Assembly: GCA_035283065.1 (NCBI GenBank)
Contig: DATEUP010000221.1
Coordinates: forward strand, 1-11,105
Direction of reading: 5' to 3'
From: DATEUP01 sp035283065
GTDB taxonomy: Archaea; Thermoplasmatota; DTKX01; DATEUP01
Length of the DNA: 11,105 nt
Shown: positions 6,801 to 11,105 of the stretch, piece by piece
How positions within the stretch are numbered: the first letter of the stretch is position 1
Layout: every line of letters begins with the position of its first letter
Position numbers and translations under genes: made by a program
Notes under the pieces: generated by a model
The model's database searches: none
Told to the model about the DNA's origin: nothing
What the model saw: only the letters and a program-made list of their open reading frames with translations

Positions 6801-9800
6801 GACGCGACGAATCTTGCGAACGGCTACCCTTGGCGGTGGTGGGTGAACGCAACGGGCGTCTCCTTCAACGGCACGGCGGGTCTTGTCATCCTTACAAACT
6901 CGACAGCGATGAACGTAACCGTTTCAAACCCGGTAAGTTGGGGCGCCGCCGGAATCTCGCTCGTCGGCACCACCGGCTCGACATTTTTCGAGACCAACCT
7001 TTCCCGGAACTATTATGGCGTCGTGACCTACCACAGCCACAACAACACTTTCCTCGACCTCACTGTGTGGCGGAACACTAACGGCGGCGTGTACCTCAGC
7101 TACTCCGATTGGAATCGCTTCCTCGGCGGGGTGTACACCCCCGACACGGCCTACGCGGATAGCGCAGTGCACATCCTCGCCGGGTCGCGCAACAACACCA
7201 TCTCGATCAACGAGACGAATTTCTCGTCGGGGGTCCTCATCGATAACAGCGCGTACGACAACCGCATCGATGGCGGCAGCTACAACCTCAACTATTACGG
7301 CGTGCAGAGCAATTCGTACATCGGGACGCGCGTCGAGCGCGCCTCGTTCGCGGACAACTACTATTATCATGTGTACCAGTATGGCGGTGGCCCGGCCACA
7401 AGCTTCAATGTGTTTTCAAATAATACGATGCACCGGTCGCCCAACTACGACGGCGTCTATGTGTACAATGTGGGCGGCGGGGTGATCGCGGACAACCTCA
7501 TCAACATGACCGGCAGCGACGGGGTCTACCTGCAGTCGGTGACGGGCGTCACCGTGGCGCGCAACCTCTTCACCAACGGCTCGGGATACGCGCTCAACGG
7601 CTACTCCTCGAGCTCGCTGTTCATCGTGGACAACGTGGTCACCCAGTCGCGGTACGGCCTTTACCTCTACGACTCGCGCTATTGGACATTCGTCAACAAC
7701 TCCTTCTCAAACTTCACCGGCACGACGCCGTGGGCGGTGTATTTCAATTCCGCCGACCCCGTGACCGACGCCACCGTCTTCATGCACTACTGGACCCCGG
7801 ACAACACGATCGAGGGCCTGCCCGTCCGGTACTACGTGAACGCAACGGGCGTGACCTTCTTCGGGTCGGCCGGGTGGCTCGTCGCGGTGAATTGCACCTT
7901 TATGGACCTCGGCTCCACCTCGCTGAATACGCGCAACTACTACGGGGCGCTCTTCGTGAAGGTGTTCAACTCCACGCTCCGCGGGTACGCGTCGAATGCC
8001 TCCTACTATGGGGCAGCGTTGATGTGGGGCGCGGACAACCGCCTCGAGAACGTCTCGGTGAACGCGTCCTACCGCGGCATTTACCTCTCCAACAATACGC
8101 GTGCGACGATCAACGGCGTGTATGTGTCGAACGCCACGAACATTGGGCTGTACCCCTACCTCAGCACGCGCCTGAACATCACGAACTCCACCTTCTACCG
8201 GAACTATTACGGCGTGTACCTCGAGTACAGGAGCCAGTTTGTCAACATCACGAACAACACCTTCGAAGCGAACACCTACAGCGCCATCTACACAGAGGGC
8301 ACGGACGACGTGCGCATCGTCCGCAACACGGTGCAGGGGAGCTTGTACTATGGGATATTCGTCCAGGCCACCTCCGGCGACCATGCTGACCGCCATTTCA
8401 TGATTGAAAACCGGATCAACACGACGGGCTACTACGACGGCATCCGCGCGGACTACATGTACGGGGGACTCGTCGATGCGAACAACGTCACCGGCAGTGG
8501 CGAAGCGGCCATCCTCCTTTACCTCTCGAATGGAAACCTAGTGCGGCGGAACACCTTCCGCTTCCAGTACTACGCCTTCCTCATCTACGGCGACTCGAAC
8601 CAATTTGTCGACAACGTGGTGTCCAGTTCAACCATTACCATCTACATGGCAAGCGGCGGGGACTTCAACAAGTTCTACCACAACAACTTCTTCACCAACA
8701 ACACCTCGTTCGTCGACCTCGGCACCTCGAACACCTACGACAACGGGTACCCCTCGGGCGGCAACTACTGGTCGAACACAACCCACACGGACCTCTACAC
8801 CGGCGCGGCCCAGACGACCACCGGCTCGGACGGCATCAACGACACCGCGGCCAACCTCCCCTACGGCAGGCGGGACAACTACCCGCTTTCGCAGCCATGG
8901 CCCCCGTACGCGGTGCTTTTCGGCCCCGCGAACGGCTCCGTGATCCAGGCGGGCGTCACGATCGATTTCAACGTCTCGTTCTACTTCAACACCGTCCAGT
9001 ATGCGCTGAACAACGGCACCACCTCGAACTTCACCTCGCCCTTCGACATCTCGACCTCGGGAATGCCCGACGGCGACCTGTTCGTCCAGCTGTGGGCAAA
9101 CGACACCTGGTACAACCTGACGCCGAGCTTCCTCTTCACGATTGACTCGACGGCGCCGACGATCAGCGCGGACGGCCCGGCGCCCAGCGGCACCTACCTG
9201 GTGGGCACGCAGCTCAACTTCACGGTGAGCGACGCGCACCTCGCAGCCAACGTCACGCGCAACAACGGGTCGGGCCCCGTGACGTTCGCGGACCCCTGGG
9301 ACATCGACACGACGGGGTGGGCCGAGGCCGACTACAATATCACGATCACCGCCTGGGACACGGCGGGCAACTCCCGTACGAGCGTGTTCGTCTTCAAGCT
9401 CGACTCGACGGCACCCTCGATAACGCTCGTCTCGCCAGCCAACGGCTCCTTCATCGCGGTGGGCACGCTCATTGACCTTGCCGTCTTCGACGTCCACCTC
9501 TCCGGGGTCACCTGGGACAACGGCAGCGGCTCGAATTCGCTCGCCTCCCCGTTCGATATCCCGACGAGCGGGTGGGCGAGCGGGACCTACAACATCACGG
9601 TCGTGGCCACGGACACGGGTGGGCTCTCGACGATGCGGCTCTACACCTACACGATCGACGCGACGCCGCCGTTGATCACGCTTGTGGCCCCCGCAAACAA
9701 CACGGTCTTTGAGCCGGGCCAGGTCATCGACCTCGATGTGACGGATTCGAACCTCGTCGGCGTGACCTGGGACGACGGGTCGGGCCCGCAGGCCCTTGCT

Positions 9801-11105
9801 TCGCCTTACGACCTCGACACGACGGCCTGGGCCGACGGGGCCTACGACATCACGGTTCGGGCGAACGACACGGCGGGAAACGTGGCGGTCTCCGACTTCC
9901 ACTTCGAGGTCGACAGCCTCGCGCCGGTCGTCGGGGTAAACACCCCCGCGAACAACACGTTCATCTCGGCCGGCACGCCCCTTGACTTCTCCGTCACGGA
10001 CCCGCACCTGACGAGCGCGACCTGGACGAGCGGGTCGGGGGACACCCTGTTCTCTTCGCCCTTCGACATTTCGACGACGGGATGGGCGGACGGCACTTGG
10101 GTGATCCGCGTCAACGCGACGGATTCGCTCGGGCACACCTCGAGCGCGAACCTCACGATCATGATTGACTCCGTACTTCCGACGGTGACGCTCGTTTCGC
10201 CTGCCAACGGGTCTTACATCGTTGCCGGCACGCCGATCGACCTCACCGTCTCGGACACCAACTTGGACCTGGTCGATTGGACCACGGGCGCTGCGCCCGC
10301 GGCCCTTGGCTCGCCGTTCGACATCAGCACAACCGGATGGGTGGACGGGGTCTACACGGTGCGGGTAAACGCGACGGACCTTGCGGGGAACCTGCGCTTT
10401 GCAAGCTTCACCTTCACGGTGGACTCGACGGCACCCGCGGTCTCCTTGAATTCACCCGGGAATGGCTCGTACTTCCCGGCGGGCACGACGATCGACTTGT
10501 CGGTCGTGGAGACGAACCTCAACGCCGCCGACTGGACAATCGGTGGAGCGCCAACGGCGTTTTCCTCTCCGTTCGACATCGCAACCACGGGCTGGGCCGA
10601 CGGCCCCTACACGGTCCGCGTAAACGTGACGGACCTCGCGGGCAATGCGCGCTTCGCGAGCTTCACCTTCACAGTCGACTCGACCCCGCCCGCGCTGGCG
10701 CTCGTTTCCCCCGCGAATGGCTCGTACATCGTTGCCGGGACGACGATCGACCTTTCAGCCTCCGACACGAACCTGAACCTTGTGGACTGGACCACGAGCG
10801 GGGCGCCGACGACTTTGGCCTCGCCGTTCGACATTTCCACGACGGGCTGGTCGGACGGCCTCTACACGGTGCGCGTGAACGCGACAGACCTCGCTGGCAA
10901 CCTGCGGTTCGCAAGCTACATCTTCACGGTCGACTCGACCGCGCCGACGGTCACGCTTACCTCGCCGGCCAACGGCTCGTACTTCCCGGCCGGCACGACG
11001 ATCGACCTCGCGGTCGCGGACACGAACCTGAACGCGGCCGACTGGACGCTCGGCGGCGCGCCCACGGCCTTCTCGTCACCGTTCGACATCTCCACGACGG
11101 GGTGG
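3810..11105 (+). CDS. Giant secreted surface protein: signal peptide, NosD-type right-handed beta-helix, Ig-like repeats (3' partial)
   Basis: The frame is open for 2,432 codons from GTG 3810 to the right edge with no stop. The N-terminus has a KTKRR basic region, a hydrophobic core (about residues 10-28) and a likely cleavage after VSA (residue 30). Residues 31-1697 are right-handed beta-helix of the NosD/CASH type, opening with ILVDDSFGADDP and PGDTVYVYDGYYVENVT and closing with GYPSGGNYW...GSDGIND...DNYPL. From about residue 1700 Ig-like repeats of exactly 85 residues run to the edge. I count about 100 N-X-S/T sequons. No catalytic motif is apparent. By analogy with archaeal NosD-like surface proteins it is probably a rigid, heavily glycosylated stalk or adhesin. 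The missing C-terminus should carry a membrane anchor, possibly like that of gene 1. Confidence 0.93.
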   Translation, partial: MATGKTKRRLFAGFFLLAGAVLGLGAWVSATTILVDDSFGADDPAAHNWTSVQEGICDAAPGDTVYVYDGYYVENVTMWNASVTLEGQSRDGVVIDRQSGAPVAVIDVRAAFVIIRNLTLTHGDYGVRTTTTAHNNGTIDNLTIYEINYDCIEINAASSWTIHDTSLSSCGYGAIAFPSGTANSQHYVFNIAMTTLTNYDGIYLYAVSYSRFENFTVQDPGRNGIYTYSSYENTFNGFSINSSASYGVYMYNADNTRFLNGSITNKTGGVQAFYAYISDYGMLDNITIASNAGGGIYLQASSYWRWRSVNNTNVAEPVEIYYTSPIVLSNFQHDIDTSNTILGLPVVYFSNASGATYNGSAGWFAAVNSTSLNITLNTTISTLWHGVLVLRTNGSTFTDFNSSGNAWNFVIEGSHNNTFANTRMSSVRASGGAGGIWLHSSTYNLFSGGLWQTPARSYVAMRFQASSGANNNTVENVTCLTWNYCFDIDTDISDVTLYNMTVGDSNYGVYSYYANSFTIEWSRFVSNFYYGIYISSNTGQLIDRVMVRNNTFNHTTYYSHIYVGYSLSGTIENNTFNDSDYNVYAYQSRNLVIRDNLVNYSRTCGLRGDYSDYLQVTNNTFLYGPCAIEWYYSSYWTLRSNEVPNMTRAFRHYVTAASSTSWFVHDMDDSNMLNGYPVLYVINATSGSFGGAYSWIAVANSSNVTVYSTVNVTRNDQGLFSFRMNDSVVEFTNFTANWWGMTLYASDRNTIRDVNVSSNTAGGVYVWQSDWNLFLRDRLRPDTLRGDYGFDFEDTSNNNTMEQLDCIQFSSCIQMAYLTNFMSVLNSTLNDSYYGVYSAGQFGPRVEGNVFNYSYYQPVILQYSTSRPTTQFRIANNTFNGTNYQGVYCYACLGGSIEDNSFRSSQVAIYLYQSDAVLMARNSVVQQSSYGFQSEYSDFNVAVDNFFDLGGASNAAFYFSYSRFWTLRGNNVSNQSLPVSWSFPVPMANFEYAMHDADATNLANGYPWRWWVNATGVSFNGTAGLVILTNSTAMNVTVSNPVSWGAAGISLVGTTGSTFFETNLSRNYYGVVTYHSHNNTFLDLTVWRNTNGGVYLSYSDWNRFLGGVYTPDTAYADSAVHILAGSRNNTISINETNFSSGVLIDNSAYDNRIDGGSYNLNYYGVQSNSYIGTRVERASFADNYYYHVYQYGGGPATSFNVFSNNTMHRSPNYDGVYVYNVGGGVIADNLINMTGSDGVYLQSVTGVTVARNLFTNGSGYALNGYSSSSLFIVDNVVTQSRYGLYLYDSRYWTFVNNSFSNFTGTTPWAVYFNSADPVTDATVFMHYWTPDNTIEGLPVRYYVNATGVTFFGSAGWLVAVNCTFMDLGSTSLNTRNYYGALFVKVFNSTLRGYASNASYYGAALMWGADNRLENVSVNASYRGIYLSNNTRATINGVYVSNATNIGLYPYLSTRLNITNSTFYRNYYGVYLEYRSQFVNITNNTFEANTYSAIYTEGTDDVRIVRNTVQGSLYYGIFVQATSGDHADRHFMIENRINTTGYYDGIRADYMYGGLVDANNVTGSGEAAILLYLSNGNLVRRNTFRFQYYAFLIYGDSNQFVDNVVSSSTITIYMASGGDFNKFYHNNFFTNNTSFVDLGTSNTYDNGYPSGGNYWSNTTHTDLYTGAAQTTTGSDGINDTAANLPYGRRDNYPLSQPWPPYAVLFGPANGSVIQAGVTIDFNVSFYFNTVQYALNNGTTSNFTSPFDISTSGMPDGDLFVQLWANDTWYNLTPSFLFTIDSTAPTISADGPAPSGTYLVGTQLNFTVSDAHLAANVTRNNGSGPVTFADPWDIDTTGWAEADYNITITAWDTAGNSRTSVFVFKLDSTAPSITLVSPANGSFIAVGTLIDLAVFDVHLSGVTWDNGSGSNSLASPFDIPTSGWASGTYNITVVATDTGGLSTMRLYTYTIDATPPLITLVAPANNTVFEPGQVIDLDVTDSNLVGVTWDDGSGPQALASPYDLDTTAWADGAYDITVRANDTAGNVAVSDFHFEVDSLAPVVGVNTPANNTFISAGTPLDFSVTDPHLTSATWTSGSGDTLFSSPFDISTTGWADGTWVIRVNATDSLGHTSSANLTIMIDSVLPTVTLVSPANGSYIVAGTPIDLTVSDTNLDLVDWTTGAAPAALGSPFDISTTGWVDGVYTVRVNATDLAGNLRFASFTFTVDSTAPAVSLNSPGNGSYFPAGTTIDLSVVETNLNAADWTIGGAPTAFSSPFDIATTGWADGPYTVRVNVTDLAGNARFASFTFTVDSTPPALALVSPANGSYIVAGTTIDLSASDTNLNLVDWTTSGAPTTLASPFDISTTGWSDGLYTVRVNATDLAGNLRFASYIFTVDSTAPTVTLTSPANGSYFPAGTTIDLAVADTNLNAADWTLGGAPTAFSSPFDISTTGW
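4806..4937 (+). repeat. G-L-P marker module, copy 1
   Basis: HDIDTSN..LGLPVVYFSNASG..., followed by SAGWFAAVNST. This insert-like module recurs in archaeal NosD-type proteins, typically as NG(K/Y)P.YY...AG.V..VN.(S/T), and breaks the regular coil pattern. It carries several sequons. Confidence 0.7.
5802..5927 (+). repeat. G-Y-P marker module, copy 2
   Basis: HDMDDSNMLNGYPVLYVINAT, followed by SWIAVANSSNVT. It lies 996 bases after copy 1 and has the same residue order with one small internal length change. Confidence 0.7.
6792..6923 (+). repeat. G-Y-P marker module, copy 3
   Basis: HDADATNLANGYPWRWWVNAT, followed by AGLVILTNSTAMNVT. It lies 990 bases after copy 2. The usual V-x-Y after the proline is replaced by a Trp-rich stretch, W-R-W-W. 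Confidence 0.7.
7785..7901 (+). repeat. G-L-P marker module, copy 4
   Basis: HYWTPDNTIEGLPVRYYVNAT, followed by SAGWLVAVNCTF. It lies 993 bases after copy 3 and carries an unpaired cysteine in the AVNCT segment, close to the AVNCS form common in other NosD-like proteins. Confidence 0.7.
8664..8900 (+). other. C-terminal cap of the beta-helix (NosD-like closing module)
   Basis: The stretch KFYHNNFFTNNTSFVDL...YDNGYPSGGNYW, then TDLYTGA...GSDGINDTA...DNYPLSQPW, is the standard closing segment of archaeal and bacterial NosD-like beta-helix proteins. It ends at Trp 8898-8900, and the first Ig-like anchor follows at 8931, so the domain boundary is sharp. This module is the best single evidence for the family assignment. 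Confidence 0.88.
8931..11105 (+). repeat. Nine in-phase 255-bp (85-residue) Ig-like repeats
   Basis: The (N/S)G(S/T) or NNT anchor codon falls at 8931, 9186, 9441, 9696, 9951, 10206, 10461, 10716 and 10971, exactly 255 bases apart every time. Numbered from the anchor, conserved positions are G8, D12, W25, S36-P37-F38-D39-I40, G44-W45 and D47-G48, with a closing VDSTAP. W25 and W45 hold in repeats 3-8, and repeat 9 is cut by the window edge at W45. Repeats 1 and 2 are the most divergent (repeat 1 lacks both Trp). The pattern fits a bacterial/archaeal Ig-like stalk domain. Most repeats carry one sequon at position 1 and another near positions 51-57, so glycans would be regularly spaced. Confidence 0.9.
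10206..11105 (+). repeat. 510-bp two-domain unit in tandem (alternating Ig types A-B-A-B)
   Basis: Repeats 6 and 8 (anchors 10206, 10716) share SYIVAGT, LVDWTT and AGNLRFAS. Repeats 7 and 9 (anchors 10461, 10971) share SYFPAGTTIDL, LNAADWT and GGAPTAFSSPFDI. Odd-even similarity above neighbour similarity means the last duplication copied two domains at once. Base-level similarity is high as well, for example ACATCGTTGCCGG in both A copies. Gene conversion between copies is an alternative explanation. Confidence 0.75.

Larger units (their letters stand above)
3900..8900 (+). repeat. Beta-helix superrepeat of about 331 residues (five units) in gene 2
   Basis: A marker module, H-D-x-D-x-(S/T)-N...(N/x)-G-(Y/L)-P, then a (V/I)NAT-type strand and an AGW..AVN segment, occurs four times, with its histidine codon at 4806, 5802, 6792 and 7785. 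The spacing is 996, 990 and 993 bases. A second marker, aromatic-W-T/R at the end of each unit, has Trp codons at 4719, 5715, 6702 and 7683. A third, GG(I/V)(W/Y)...S..(Y/W)N.F, has its second Gly at 5112, 6096 and 7086. Units 2-4 align best. Unit 1 follows the signal peptide and unit 5 ends in the GYPSGGNYW cap. The units share pattern but are well diverged, so the duplication is old. Confidence 0.75.

Noticed and set aside
3900..8900. Assignment of gene 2 as NosD, the copper-insertion factor of nitrous oxide reductase
   Set aside because: The fold and cap are shared, but NosD is about 400-450 residues and is encoded with nosZ, nosF and nosY. Here the helix is about four times longer, joined to Ig repeats, and no nos gene is nearby.
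3900..8900. Beta-helix as a polysaccharide lyase or pectinase
   Set aside because: I find no recognisable catalytic signature of those families, and the regular superrepeat fits a structural stalk better than an enzyme groove.
8628..10136. 502-codon open frame on the minus strand, opposite the end of the beta-helix and the Ig repeats
   Set aside because: It repeats with the same 255-base period as the Ig repeats, is extremely Arg/Val-rich and is explained as the shadow of gene 2.
8931..11105. Regular direct repeats read as a CRISPR array or satellite DNA
   Set aside because: The 255-base period is in frame, the repeats code for a conserved Ig-like domain, and the differences are mostly at third codon positions.

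Overview
The window reads as a piece of a high-GC archaeal chromosome, most likely from a Thermoplasmata-like euryarchaeal lineage. The support is an archaeal-looking TATA element ahead of the second gene, Shine-Dalgarno-led translation, very large secreted proteins built from NosD-type beta-helix, PKD and Ig-like modules, a high density of N-glycosylation sequons (N-X-S/T), and a cytosolic module in the first gene that I associate with Thermoplasmata membrane proteins. The lineage is inference; no marker gene is present.

There are only two real genes, both on the + strand and both cut by the window edges. Gene 1 (1-3629, 5' end missing) is a single-pass membrane protein. It has the end of an Ig-like repeat, three PKD-like domains, two cadherin/He_PIG-like domains, one more Ig-like domain, one transmembrane helix, an Ala-rich linker, and about 475 folded cytosolic residues that look like a longin/roadblock-type domain followed by a beta-sandwich and an alpha/beta platform. 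A 180-base intergenic region (3630-3809) follows. It holds a terminator-like hairpin, a TATA box, a 14-bp perfect palindrome and a strong ribosome binding site.

Gene 2 (3810-11105, no stop in the window, at least 2,432 codons) is a giant secreted protein. It has a signal peptide, about 1,670 residues of right-handed beta-helix (NosD/CASH type) in a superrepeat of about 331 residues, the GYPSGGNYW...DNYPL cap, and then nine Ig-like repeats whose anchor codons lie exactly 255 bases apart. The later Ig repeats alternate as two types, which points to recent duplication of a two-domain unit.

The Ig-like fragment that opens gene 1 is the same kind of repeat that ends the visible part of gene 2. 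The simplest reading is a tandem array of giant surface-protein paralogs: beta-helix stalk, Ig repeats, PKD-like domains, membrane anchor, cytosolic module. Gene 1 would show the C-terminal half and gene 2 the N-terminal half. A role in attachment, cell-cell contact or surface-layer decoration is likely but not shown by the sequence. I see no RNA genes, CRISPR array, insertion sequence or integration site.
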